A stretch of 64,000 nucleotides of DNA, taken from contig JAXRKP010000695.1 of assembly GCA_037039925.1 (NCBI GenBank), positions 110,001-174,000 of the forward strand, in the 5' to 3' direction. Numbering within the stretch: position 1 is the first letter of the stretch; each line of letters starts with the position of its first letter. The translations under genes were made by a program, and so were the position numbers. Below, in pieces: positions 8,403-19,334 of the stretch. Source of the stretch: Doris montereyensis. Taxonomy: Eukaryota; Mollusca; Gastropoda; Nudibranchia; Dorididae. Under the pieces are notes generated by a model that saw nothing but the letters and a program-made list of their open reading frames with translations, was not told the origin of the DNA and made no database searches.

Positions 8403-10985
8403 GGGGACACGGTAGTCTAGTAGAGACAAGTGATATAACACCCATACATGGGAATGACTGTGTAGTCTAGTAGAGACAAGTGATATAACACTCATACATG
8501 GGAATGACTGTGTAGTCTAGTAGAGACAAGTGATATAACACCCATACATGGGAATGACTCGGTAGTCTAGTAATGACTGGGAATGTAGTCTAGTAGAGAC
8601 AAGTGATATAACACCCATACATCGGAATGACTGTGTAGTCTAGTAGAGACAAGTGATATAACACCCATACATGGGAATGACTGTGTAGTCTAGTAGAGAC
8701 AAGTGATATAACACCCATACATCGTAATGACTTTGTAGTCTAGTAGAGACAAGTGATATAACACCCATATATGGGAATGACTCGGTAGTCTAGTAGAGAC
8801 AAGTGATATAACACCCATACATGGGAATGACTCGGTAGTCTAGTAGAGACAAGTGATATAACAATAGTCTAGTAGAGACAAGTGATATAACACCCATACA
8901 TGGGAATGACTGTAGTCTAGTAGAGACCTGATATCAACATGGGAATGAGGTAGTAGTAGAGACAAGTGATATAACACCCATACATGGGAATGACTCGGTA
9001 GTCTTAGAGACAAGTGATATAACACCCATACATGGGAATTTGTAGTCTAGTAGAGACAAGTGATCTAACCCCCTAGTAGAGGTGATATAACACCCATCCA
9101 GGTAGTCTAGTAGAGACAAGTGATATAACACCCTACATGGGAATGACGGTAGTCTAGTAGAGACAAGTGATATAACAATACATGGGAATGACTGTGTAGT
9201 AGTAGAGACAAGATATAACACCCATACATGGGAATGACTCTGTAGTCTAGTAGAGACAAGTGATAACACCCATACATGGGAATGGGAATGCTAGTCTAGT
9301 AGAGACAAGTGATATAACAGTACATGGGAATGACTCGGTAGTCTAGTAGAGACAAGTGAATAACATCATACATGGGAATGACTCGGTAGTCTAGTAGAGA
9401 CAAGTGATATAACACCCATACATGGGAATGACTGTGTAGTCTAAGAGACAAGTGATATAACACCCAACATGGGAATGACTGTGTAGTCTAGTAGAGACAA
9501 GTGATATAAATCAAAATGATATAACACCCATACATGGGAATGACTCGGTAGTCTAGTAGAGACAAGTGATATAACACCCATACATGGGAATGACTGGTAG
9601 TCTAAGAGACAAGTGATATAACATTTCATGGGAATCTCATCTAGAGACAAGTGATATAAAATAAAAGTGTTCTAGTAGAGACAAGTGATATAACACCCAT
9701 ACATGGGAAGACTCGGTAGTCTAGTAGAGACAAGTGATATAACACCCATACATGGGAATGATGTTCTAGTAGAGCTGAACATATAACACCCATACATGGG
9801 AATGATAACTCATGGGAATAACTCGGTAGTCTAGTAGAGACAAGTGATATAACACCCATACATGGGAATAAAGTAGTAGAGACAATGTCACATGGGAATG
9901 ACTCGGTAGTCTAGTAGAGACAAGTGATATAACACCCATACAGAATGACTTTAGTCTACAAGACATTATTTCGTCGATCGTAACCAAACATGGGAATGAC
10001 CGGTAGTCTAGAGAGACAATGATATAACACCAACAGAATGACGTGTAGAATAGTAGAGGTTTCCATACATCGTAATGACTGTGTAGTCTAGTAGAGACAA
10101 GTGATATAACAACTCATACATCGTAATGACTGTAGTCTAGTAGAGACAAGTGATATAACAACCATACATGGGAATGACTCGGTAAAGTAGAGACAAGTGA
10201 TATAAACGGAATGACAAGTCTCTAGTAGAGACAGTGAATCACCCATACAAATGATTCGATCTAAGAGACCGTTAAATGGGAATTTAGTCAAACAATGAAA
10301 TAACAAATACATGGGAATGAGTAGTCTAGTAGAGACAAGTGATACATCGGAATGACTCGGTAGTCTAGTAGAGACAAGGATATTACATGGGAATGAAGTC
10401 TAGTAGAGACAAATATAACACCCATACATGGGAATCCGGTAGTCTAGTAAGAAATGATATAACAGATACATGGGAATGATGGTAGTCTAGTCAATGATAG
10501 AGACAAGTGATAACAGTCATGGGAATGACTCATGTTTAGAGACAATGATATAACACCTATACAGCAATGAGTAGTCTAGTAGAGATGATATAACAACCAT
10601 ACATGGGAATGACTCCTTACATGGGTCCACATCACGACAGTCTAGTAGAGACAATGACCATTAGTAGAGACAAGTGATATAACGTGAACATGGAATGACG
10701 GTAGTCTAGTAGAGACAAGTGATATAACATGGGAATGACTTAGTCTAGTAGAGACAAGTGATATAACACATACATGGGAATGACTCGGTAGTCTAGTAGA
10801 GACAAGTGATATAACACCTATACATGGGAATGACTCGGTAGGATATAACACCCATACATGGGAATGACTCGGTACGATAACACCTCGAGCAAGAAGTCAC
10901 TAGTCTAGTAGAGACAAGTGATATAACACCTATACATGGGAATGAAAGTAGAGACAAGTGATATAAAAGCATCGTCAATCGGAGA
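8403..10985 (+). repeat. 50-bp minisatellite, about 50 copies, inside a SINE-A head
   Basis: The unit contains GGTAGTCTAGTAGAGACAAG, TGATATAACACCCATACATG and GGAATGACTC. The array opens with GGGGACACGGTAGTCTAG, matching the SINE-A head (GGGACT..GTAGTC.AGAGGCAAG). It is followed at 10985 by the rest of a SINE-A copy, so it grew inside that SINE. Copies up to about 9480 are regular. From about 9500 they are shortened and interleaved with foreign blocks (see the separate entry). Confidence 0.85.
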
Positions 10986-10990
10986 GAAGA
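9500..10990. other. Mosaic segment: array interleaved with the downstream single-copy flank
   Basis: Short blocks between array pieces match 11265-11915 in nearly the same order. Examples are AGCTGAACA (9776/11357), AGACATTATTTC (about 9960/11460), ACCGTTAAAT followed by TCAAACAA.GAAATA (about 10267/11559), GTAAGAAAT...CAG...ATGGG (about 10448/11638) and CATGTTT (about 10531/11689). Further blocks are TCCACATCACGACAG and ATGACCATT (about 10626/11758), CGTGAAC.TGGAA (about 10685/11799), AAGAAGTCA (10891/11881) and TCGTCAATCGGA (10965/11897). Confidence 0.75.
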
Positions 10991-11240
10991 TCGGCCTGTC
11001 AACCAAAAATGTCCAGCGTTTGAAAATTTTTTTTTTTTCGGATACCTGGTCCAGGTAGGTGAACGACACTAGTCCCATCGGTGACGGACAATGTCTTTCA
11101 GATCATAACACTCTGTGCTGTCAAGATCCCTTGCTGTTTGCAACAGTCATCGAAATTAAAAGTCCTACCAAAATCATCTCATTTCAAATCAAATCAAATC
11201 AAACAAACGACATCAAATCAAATCAGGAAACAAATCAAAA
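10985..11240 (+). mobile_element. SINE-A 3' part with (AAATC)n tail, plus strand
   Basis: Blocks ATCGGCCTGTCAACCAAAA, CCTGGTCCAGGTAGGTGAAC, AGTCCCATCGGTGACGGACA, AAGATCCCTTGCTGTTTGCA and CCTACCAAAATCATCTC match other SINE-A copies. The tail is an irregular (AAATC)n. The head of this copy is replaced by the 50-bp array on its left. Confidence 0.8.
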
Positions 11241-11249
11241 TTAAAAACT

Positions 11250-11990
11250 CATAATATCGATTTCAAATCTCATCTGCAGGTGAAATCAAAAGAGTACCAT
11301 TTCAGAAAGCCTTGAGAGACTTGAAGGTGATGGAACAATGACAATGTGGCTTCCAAAGCTGAACAATTGACTACGAAAGCCTTGATAAGGGTCAAGGTCA
11401 CCAAAGTATCGACGAATGTCAAGAAATGAAAGTGCAATTCAAGCAGCGACTTTATCACAAGACATTATTTCTCGGGTTTCCCCTCTTGAAGAAATGAAAC
11501 CAACAGATTATGTTCAGTGAAAGTGATAAAGTCAAGTCTGATCTGACTAAAGTTCAAAACCGTTAAATTTTCAAACAACGAAATACAAACATTGAATGAG
11601 GAAGCAGATAAAAAATTGAAGAAATCCAAGTCCAGTGTAAGAAATCATGCAGAAAGTGCATGGGTTGTCAATGTACGTAGTCAATCTCATGTTTCCCGCC
11701 GCTGACATTACTAAGAAGCAAGAGTGTGCCGGATGTGTCCAACCAACGAAATCCTTGTCCACATCACGACAGCGATGACCATTCGGTAGAAAGCGTTGAC
11801 GTGAACTGGAACCAGACTATGAAAACCGTCCAATTGATAAACAAAAGATGTATTTGTAATCCTTTCATGGCCGATGTCAAAAGAAGTCATGAAGTTTCGT
11901 CAATCGGATAGAAGATTGCAAATGCTCAAAGTAAGACGGATACCGTCAAGGCACCACGTCACAGGATGAGTTATTTTTAATCCCCATGTG
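11250..11990. other. Single-copy flank that reappears interleaved in the neighbouring array
   Basis: AT-rich, with no long frames. Its blocks occur in almost the same order inside 9500-10990. A serial match of at least ten blocks cannot be chance. No gene or repeat family was recognised. Confidence 0.6.
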
Positions 11991-12295
11991 TGTGTGGTGT
12001 GTGTGTGTGTGTGCCCACATTGTGTGTGACATGTGTGGGACAACGGGGTGTATTCCCAGGGTGAAGTGGTTGTTCGTGGGGGTGAAATGACAATTGTGTG
12101 TTGCTTGCCATTAATGAAGGTCTAGGTATTCAAGACAATGATTCAAATTCTATTGCTAATATGTTCATGTATTATAACATTCAATCTTAGAGAATTGTTT
12201 TTATTATTGCTCCCGGCAAAAACTTACGGTTTACACTAAAGTTTGCTTATCTATGTGTATGTTGTGTGCTTATTTGTTGTAATTTTTGGCTCTGT
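11991..12295. other. Short GT tract and unassigned flank
   Basis: A (GT)n tract at about 11990-12035 is followed by AT-rich DNA. Part of it (12131-12233) is duplicated within the next array at 12438-12532. Confidence 0.6.
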
Positions 12296-12990
12296 CAAAA
12301 GAGCATTGAGTATTATCTTCTGATTTCGATCAGTTTGTAATGACAGAGAGCCTAGTTTGAGTATTATCTTCTGATTTCGATCAGTTTGTAAAGCAAAGAG
12401 CCTTGTGTTTGAGTATTATCTTGTGATTTCGATCAGCTTTCAAGACAAAGATTCAAATTCTTGTTTGAGTGTTATCTTCTGATTTAGAGAATTGTTTTTA
12501 TTATTGCTCCCGGCAAAAACTTACGGTTTTAAGTGTTATCTTCTGATTTCGATCAGCTTGTAAAGCAAAGAGCCGAGTTTGAGTGTTATCTTCTGATTTC
12601 GATCAGTTTGTAAAGCAGAGAGCCTAGTTTGAGTATTATCTTCTGATTTCGATCAGCTTGTAAAGCAAAGAGCCTAGTTTGAGTATTATCTTCTGATTTC
12701 GATCATTTTGTAAAGCAAAGAGCCGAGTTTGAGTATTATCTTCTGATTTCGATCAGTTTGTAATGCAAAGAGCCTTGTTTGAGTATTATCTTCTGATTTC
12801 AATCAGTTTGTAATGCAAAGAGCCTAGTTTGAGTATTATCTTCTGATTTCAATCAGTTTGTAATGCAAAGAGCCTTGTTTGAGTATTATCTTCTGATTTC
12901 AATCAGTTTGTAATGCAAAGAGCCTTGTTTGAGTATTATCTTTTGATTTCGATCAGTTTGTAAAGCAAAGAGCCTTGTTTGAGGAGGGAG
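12296..12990. repeat. 50-bp minisatellite, about 13 copies
   Basis: The unit contains GAGTATTATCTTCTGATTTC, GATCAGTTTGTAAAGCAAAG and AGCCTAGTTT. It is unrelated to the 50-bp array at 8.4 kb. Copies 3-4 (12430-12540) are replaced by a sequence matching the upstream flank at 12131-12233, including an identical run of about 45 bp. Confidence 0.9.
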
Positions 12991-13094
12991 GGGGGGGGTT
13001 AATGTTGGTGGCGGATTGAATCGTTATTCTAGTCTAGTAAATTGTTTTTGGTTTTTGATTTTAGGGGAGTGGGGGGAGGGGGAGATTTTGGGTT

Positions 13095-13290
13095 ATTGTT
13101 GGGTTTGTTTAGTTCGTGGTTTGTTTAGTTCATGGTTTGTTTAGTTCATGGTGTGTTTAGTTCAAGGTTTGTTTAGTTCATGGTTTGTTTACTTCATGGT
13201 TTGTTTAGTTCTTGGTTTGTTTAGTTCTTGGTTTGTTTAGTTTTTGATTTGTTTAGTTCATGGTTTGTTTAGTTCATGGTTTGTTTGCAC
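13095..13290. repeat. 16-bp minisatellite, about 12 copies
   Basis: The unit is GTTTGTTTAGTTCATG with single-base variants. The plus strand is strongly T/G-rich. Confidence 0.9.
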
Positions 13291-13382
13291 TTTTTGATGG
13301 CGCGTGGATTGTTTTTGTTGTTGATTTTTTGTCTGTTTTTTTTAGGGTTTTTTGTTCTAAGAGTGAGGAGGGGTGGTTTTGT

Positions 13383-14668
13383 TTTTGTTTTTCCTCGGGG
13401 CGTTCCGTTTTGTCTAGATTGATGTTTTTGGTTTGTTTTTCCTTGAGGCGTTCCGCTTTGTCTAGATTGGTGTTTCTGGTTTGTTTTTCCTTAGGTTGTT
13501 CCGTTTTGTCTAGATTGGCGTGTCTGGTTTGTTTTTCCTTAGGTTGTTCCGTATTGTCTAGATTGGCGTGTCTGGTTTGTTTTTCTTTGGGCGTTCCGCT
13601 TTGTCTAGATTGGTGATTCTGGTTTGTTTTCCTTGGGGCGTTCCGTTTTGTCTAGATTGGTGTTTCTGGTTTGTTTTTCCTTGGGGTGTTCCGTGTTGTC
13701 TAGATTGGTGTTTCTGGTTTGTTTTTCCTTGGGGCGTTCCGTTTTGTCTAGATTGGTGTTTCTGTGGGGTTTTTTGCCTTGGGCGTTCTGTTTTGTCTAG
13801 ATTGGTGTTTCTGTTTTGTTTTTCCTTGCGCGTTCCGTGTTGTCTAGATTGTGTTTCTGTTTTGTTTTCCTCGGGGCGTTCTGTTTTGGCTAGATTGGTG
13901 TTTCTGGTTTGTTTTTCCTTGGGGCGTTCCGTTTTGTCTAGATTGGTGTTTCTGGTTTGTTTTCCCTTGGGGCGTTCTGTTTTGTCTAGATTGGCGTGTC
14001 TGATTTGTTTTCCCTTGGGGCGTTCCGTTTTGTTTAGATTGGTGTTTCTGGTTTGTTTTCCCTTGGGGCGTTCCGTTTTGTTTAGATTGGTGTTCCTGGT
14101 TTGTTTTCCTTGGGGCGTTCCGTTTTGTCTAAATTGGCGTGTCTGGTTTGTTTTCCCTTGGGGCGTTCCGTTTTGCTAGATTGGTGTTTTTGTTTTGTTT
14201 TCCTTGGGGCGTTCTGTTTTGTCTAGATTGGCGTGTCTGGTTTGTTTTCCTTGGGGCGTTCCGTTTGTCTAGATTGGTGTTTTTATTTGTTTTCCTTGGG
14301 GCGTTCTGTTTTGTCAGATTGGTGTTTTTGTTTTGTTTTCCTTGGGCGTTCTGTTTTGTCTAGATTGGTGTTTTTGTTTTGTTTTCCCTTGGGGCGTTCC
14401 ATTGTGTCTAGATTGGTGTTTTTGGTTTGTTTTCCCTTGGGGCGTTCTGTTTTGTCTACATTGGTGTTTTTGTTTTGCTTTCTCTTGGGGCTTTCTGTTT
14501 TGTCTAGATTGGTGTTTTTGTTTTGTTTTCCCTTGGGGCGTTCTGTTTTGTCTAGATTGGTGTTTTTGTTTTGTTTTCCTTTGGGGCGTTCTGTTTTGTC
14601 TAGATTTGTGTTTTTGTTTTGTTTTCCTTGGGGCGTTCTGTTTTGTCTAGATTGGCGTGTCTGGTTTG
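13383..14668. repeat. 48-bp minisatellite, about 27 copies
   Basis: The unit contains TTTTGTCTAGATTGGTGTTT, CTGGTTTGTTTTTCCTTGGG and GCGTTCCG. The period of 16 codons, with indels, yields 105-203 codon open frames that read as repeats of a Cys/Phe/Leu-rich motif. There is no start context, signal or family to support a protein. The T/G versus A/C strand asymmetry is extreme. Confidence 0.9.
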
Positions 14669-15405
14669 TTTTGATCTTCTTTATTTTATTTGGGGTTTTG
14701 TGTTTTTTGTTGTGTTTTTGGTTATTCTATTTTGACTGAGGGTGGGGGGGGGTGTTATTGTTAATTTTAGAATATTTTTAACTTTCTGTTTTTGTTTGTT
14801 TGTTTAGGGGGAGGGTTTATCAACTCAGACTGAAAACACTGCGTGGATTGGCGTGTCGTTGAAATGGACAGGGTGGTCAAATAAGTTGCTAAAAAAAACC
14901 TGCATCTATTGGAATTACTTTACCCTCAGTCTTGAGTCCAACCAGTTTCTTACTAAAACTGGGGCATTGAGGACAACACTCACAATAAAATAATGAATAC
15001 AAAAAGACAACAACAAAAACTAGGAGCATAACACACTTTATAAGATTGTTTATACATCTATTTTATTTTTTTTGAGCAAAGAAGGAGAAAACAGGGGGCA
15101 GAGGAAGGTATATGGGTGTCATTTTAAAAAATAATATATAACACATAGACCTAATAAAAAAGAAAAGAAAAATATTTGGGGAAATAACACAATTGAGACC
15201 ATATCCATAGATCACAATCAACAGTATTTAAAATTCATAACAGAAAAAAAATCTAGAAAAGTGTTAACATATTGAATGTTTTCTTTGCATTTAGAATATC
15301 TTTATAGTAAAAACCAACAAAAATTATGTTCAATCCAGATGCTACAGAAAATTTCCTCAGTGGTCCTTTGAAATATAGACAGAAAATAATCCAAACCAAC
15401 AACTA
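14669..15405. other. Unassigned stretch with one weak exon candidate
   Basis: Mostly A-rich single-copy DNA. A 61-codon open frame at 14808-14993 follows a T-rich tract ending in TTTAG, and AATAAA lies at 14984-14989, so a terminal exon is conceivable. It resembles no known protein. No other feature was seen. Confidence 0.3.
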
Positions 15406-15408
15406 GAA

Positions 15409-16041
15409 TGGCATTGTCATTGTTTTGTCATTGTTTTGTCATTGTTTTGTCATTGTTGTCATTTTGTCTTTGTTTTGTCATTGTTTTGTCATTGTTTTGT
15501 CATTGTTGTCATTGTTTTGTCATTGTTTTGTCATTGTTTTGTCATTGTTGTCATTGTTTTGTCATTGTTTTGTCATTGTTTTGTCATTGTTTTGTCATTG
15601 TTGTCATTGTTTTGTCATTGTTTTGTCATTGTTCTGTCATTGTTTTGTCATTGTTTTGTCATTGTTGTCATTGTTTTGTCATTGTTTTGTCATTGTTGTC
15701 ATTGTTTTGTCATTGTTTTGTCATTGTTTTGTCATTGTTTTGTCATTTTTGTCATTGTTTTGTCATTTTTGTCATTGTTTTGTCATTGTTTTTGTCATTG
15801 TTTTGTCATTGTTTTGTCATTGTTTTGTCATTGTTTTGTCATTGTTTTGTCATTGTTTTGTCATTGTTTTGTCATTGTTGTCATTGTCATTTTTGTCATT
15901 GTTGTCATTGTTTTGTCATTGTTGTCATTGTTGTCATTGTTTTGTCATTGTTTTGTCATTGTTTTGTCATTGTTTTGTCATTGTTGTCATTGTTGTCATT
16001 GTTTTGTCATTGTTTTGTCATTGTTTTGTCATTGTTGTCAA
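15409..16041. repeat. TTTTGTCATTG / TTGTCATTG satellite
   Basis: About 60 copies of an 11-bp unit (TTTTGTCATTG), interspersed with an 8-bp short form (TTGTCATTG runs lacking three T). The mixture keeps all three plus frames open for more than 200 codons. These are periodicity artefacts, not genes. The strand asymmetry is strong (plus strand almost without A/C outside CA). Confidence 0.95.
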
Positions 16042-16054
16042 AGCATGCACGGTC

Positions 16055-16583
16055 ACGTAACAAGTCAAAAATAAGTTGAAAAACACAACAAATTGTATGA
16101 CAAGTCAAAAATAAGTTGAAAAACACAACAAATTGTATGACAAGTCAAAAATAAGTTGAAAAACACAACAAATTGTATGACAAGTCAAAAATAAGTTGAA
16201 AAACACAACAAATTGTATGACAAGTCAAAAATAAGTTGAAAAACACAACAAATTGTATGACAAGTCAAAAATAAGTTGAAAAACACAACAAATTGTATGA
16301 CAAGTCAAAAATAAGTTGAAAAACACAACAAATTGTATGACAAGTCAAAAATAAGTTGAAAAACACAACAAATTGTATGACAAGTCAAAAATAAGTTGAA
16401 AAACACAACAAATTGTATGACAAGTCAAAAATAAGTTGAAACACACAACAAATTGTATGACAAGTCAAAAATAAGTTGAAACACACAACAAATTGTATGA
16501 CAAGTCAAAAATAAGTTGAAACACACAACAAATTGTATGACAAGTCAAAAATAAGTTGAAAAACACAACAAATTGTATGACAC
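16055..16583. repeat. 40-bp minisatellite, 13 nearly identical copies
   Basis: The unit is CAAGTCAAAAATAAGTTGAA plus AAACACAACAAATTGTATGA. Only one A/C substitution, in three adjacent late copies, breaks the identity. This implies recent expansion or homogenisation. A related single copy may be at about 17500-17535. Confidence 0.95.
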
Positions 16584-16734
16584 ATCAAAAGAACACATAA
16601 TCGTGATAGCTGCCAACCTTTTCAAATCGAAAAACACACTCTACAGATGCAAACTATTGTAACTTGCAAGACACACAAAGCTATTCCAGACAACAATGAT
16701 AAATTAAGTGAAGTAACCCCCAAAAGAACACTTG

Positions 16735-16880
16735 GCCAACGTATAGCGGGAAGCAGGATGTGTAACAGACATCGGCTCCTCGAACGGATGCTAGTCTGTT
16801 GCAGGTTTCAGTCCCCAGCTAATGATGGACACCCCTGTCCAATATCTCTCCTAGAAACCTTGCGGTATAAGAGGACAGAC
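16735..16880 (-). mobile_element. SINE-2 3' fragment, minus strand
   Basis: GGGAAGCAGGATGTGTAACA and GCTAGTCTGTTGCAGGTTTC followed by CCCCAGCTAATG match the 3' half of the SINE-2 copies at 21838, 41430 and 59285. The head with its B box is absent. Confidence 0.6.
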
Positions 16881-16883
16881 CAA

Positions 16884-17640
16884 GTAAAATAAAATAAGTA
16901 AAGTAACACCCTTTAATGTAAATACCAAAAAAATCTGCCTATCGCTGACTTTTTTTTGGGCAAAGCATAAATGGTAGTTTTGTGAACTTAAAATCGTTTC
17001 TCTTGACTTTCTCCCAAATCCCTCTGAGTCTCTGTCATTGATTTCGGTTGGTGTTTTTAAACAAATACTACAGTTAACTAACATTACTATACATCCTTTT
17101 CAAAGCAAATACAGATTTACGGGCTCAAAGCCCAGAGAACGGACGTAATACGTTTTGTACGTACTGGTTGGCAGCCATGCATCATTAACAAACCCTGCAG
17201 TAAGGCACAGTAAAAACCACTATCATTTAGTGAAGACAGTGTGTACATGTATTATTGCAAAGGTTTCAATCTTGGTTTTTCCTTGCTACAAATATCGATA
17301 GACTTTCACGAATTACACAACTATATGATCAAATTATCGGAGTTGACAAAAATAATACTATTTTTTTTAAGTCGGTTTATTGCTTTGATTTTGAGGGGAA
17401 AAAAATTTGTTTTAACTCTACTGTAAAAAATAGTACATGGTAGGATTACACATTATCATCAGAATGACAGTGGTACATACATACATCTAAAGAAATTATA
17501 AGACACAACGAATTGTACAACATATCAAATATTGAAATTTACATAACTATCTACTGTGTCAATGTATACAATACACACAATGAAATGATTCCAAATGAAA
17601 GAGTCAAAACGCAACTAGACGCACAATACTGATTGATCAA
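16884..17640. other. Unassigned AT-rich stretch
   Basis: No array, splice-flanked exon or family match seen, apart from a loose resemblance of 17490-17535 to the 40-bp unit at 16.1-16.6 kb. Confidence 0.5.
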
Positions 17641-17644
17641 TTGG

Positions 17645-17770
17645 TTGAAATTTACCCCGTCCATCATATGTGGTGATCTCAAAGTGAATAAAGATAAAAC
17701 AACAAGATAAAAGATAAGTGGAAAAGTGAAAAAAAAGAAGTAGGACCTACCAGCAGCACACGCCAATCAT
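17645..17770. repeat. Dispersed family D copy 1
   Basis: Pattern as read on plus: TTTACCCCGTCCATCATATG, then TGATCTCAAAGTGAAT, AACAAGATAAAAGATAAGTG and GTAGGACCTACCAGCAGC. Copies in the same orientation are at 19190, 34458, 60030 and 61065. The nature of the family is unknown; no tRNA-like boxes were recognised. Confidence 0.6.
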
Positions 17771-17884
17771 CCGCGACCATGTCAATATAACGTAAACACA
17801 AAATTCCATCACAGCCCATAGAGGCAAACTTTATCCTGGTTTCTTTAACGTAAAGCAAAACCAAGGGAAATAATGCATCCTCCT

Positions 17885-18072
17885 AGACTACTTGCTCACA
17901 GATGTTATTCCCCAGCTGATGTTGGTACTCATTTGCACCTGGGCCCGGCGGGTGAGTATCAAATGTCTTTTCCAAGGGACACAACGTCGGGCCTAGCATT
18001 GTCAGGATTCAAACCCAGGACCTCATGATCCTATACTTGGCAACTAATCCACACGGCCATTTATGCCACCTT
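17885..18072 (-). mobile_element. SINE-2 copy with tRNA-like head, minus strand
   Basis: Read on the minus strand, the head TGGCATAAATGGCCGTGTGG (A-box region) is followed by a B box in CCTGGGTTTGAATCC. The body then reads CCCTTGGAAAAGACATTTGA and GGGCCCAGGTGCAAATGAGT. This arrangement (Pol III A and B boxes, then a cttgG.aAagaCAtTT core) is typical of invertebrate tRNA-derived SINEs. Confidence 0.85.
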
Positions 18073-18221
18073 GTCTCTATAAGTGTAAAACGTTAAGTAA
18101 AATAGTATTCTACATGTCAGTCTTGTAAACAATAGAACATTCAATAACTCATATTGTACATGTCAAGTAAAGTAATTCTATACTCAGATTTGAGTGTACA
18201 TTAATCAGCCGTAGAATCCTG

Positions 18222-18430
18222 GATTTTTCTAGACATGCGATGCGGCACAGTGTGGTAGTTTGCCGTTGCTTTCTACATCGCTTACTTTCGGTAAATCTGA
18301 AATAGATCTAGCTACCCATTTCACTGCTGGGCGCACAGGTAAGCCACAAAGTTTGCCAGAGCTGAGAATTGAACTCAGGCCTCCTGCATGGTAGTCAGAC
18401 ACTCTATGGATTGAGCTACCAGCACTTCAT
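18222..18430 (-). mobile_element. SINE-3: tRNA-derived SINE, minus strand, single copy
   Basis: The minus strand begins AGTGCTGGTAGCTCAATCCA (A box TAGCTCAATCC). It continues to GCAGGAGGCCTGAGTTCAAT with B box GAGTTCAATTCTC. The spacing is tRNA-like. The body (GTGGCTTACCTGTGCGCCC to CAAACTACCACACTGTGCCG) is unlike SINE-A or SINE-2. A tRNA pseudogene alone would not have the extra 130 bp of body. Confidence 0.75.
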
Positions 18431-18945
18431 TGTATGTGTACCTTTTTCTTAAACACACAATAAGACGTATGAAAGACATCAATAAATCATATTCTAGATT
18501 TATCAAATTTAAAACTTACAATAAGAATAAAATAATGCATTAAATACCTTTGAAAGTTGACATCACATGATTAAAAGATATCGCAGATCAGTGCAAGCTT
18601 AACACACAGTAAAAGTATCACATGTAATTAAGAGAAAGACGTCCATTACAAAATAGATATATGATGAATAAGGAATTGAGTAAAAGTATATGAAACTATA
18701 AATGTAAGTATACTATTATATATGAGTAAAAACAAAAACGATGGTGATAGGTAGAGAAAATAAAAGACTTGATGTTAAACTTGGAACACGTGGACGGTTT
18801 CAAATACTTTGGAAAAAGACAAGCTCTAAAAAGCCGACTCCATAAATAAATTAACTCAAAGAATCCAAAATAATGTTAACAAGGCATGAATCACCTAGGA
18901 GCGACTTTGACAGGAAATCAAAACTTAGTGCCTGAAACTAAAATG
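18431..18945. other. Unassigned A-rich stretch
   Basis: Single-copy, very A-rich; no frames, arrays or element ends recognised. Confidence 0.5.
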
Positions 18946-18947
18946 GC

Positions 18948-19110
18948 ACACACAATATAGGACAAATTTTATCTCCCTTTCTCCTCTACACAATATAGGA
19001 CACATTTTATCTCCCTTTCTCCTCTACACACAATATAGGACAAATTTTATCTCCTTTCTCCTCTACACATAATATAGGACAAATTTTATCTCCCTTTTTT
19101 CTATACGGTA
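18948..19110. repeat. About 40-bp minisatellite, 4 copies
   Basis: The unit contains CACACAATATAGGACAAATT and TTATCTCCCTTTCTCCTCTA. The last copy is truncated. Confidence 0.9.
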
Positions 19111-19184
19111 TTTAAACGGCCAACTTTTTAAAGGACTTTCTCAGAGCGGAAAACAACCCATGCCTACATTTAAAGAAAGACAGA

Positions 19185-19290
19185 GAAACAAGGACCTAAC
19201 TTACGGTGATCATAGGGTAAAGTCAGAGGAAACAGCAAGATGAAAGACAAGTGAAAGAATGAAAAGAAATAAGGACCTACCAGTAGCCCC
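19185..19290. repeat. Dispersed family D copy 2
   Basis: GGTGATCATAGGGTAAAGTC, AGGAAACAGCAAGATGAAAG and AAGGACCTACCAGTAGCCCC correspond to the same blocks in the other D copies. Confidence 0.6.
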
Positions 19291-19334
19291 TGACACCACC
19301 CTCCCCCCCCTCTTAGTGGAAGCAAAAGTATGGC

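Noticed and set aside
13260..14739. Cys/Phe/Leu-rich frames of 105-203 codons
   Set aside because: They follow the 48-bp unit; there is no initiation context or recognisable family.
14808..14993. Terminal exon continuing the orphan exon at 7385-7616
   Set aside because: Phase and signals are compatible, but the 61-residue peptide resembles nothing, and one such open frame is expected by chance in this much sequence. Kept only as a note.
15408..16079. Three overlapping 211-223 codon frames
   Set aside because: Periodicity artefact of the 11/8-bp repeat; equally open in every plus frame.
18222..18430. Functional tRNA gene on the minus strand
   Set aside because: Boxes are present, but the arms do not pair well by eye and a SINE-like body follows the head.
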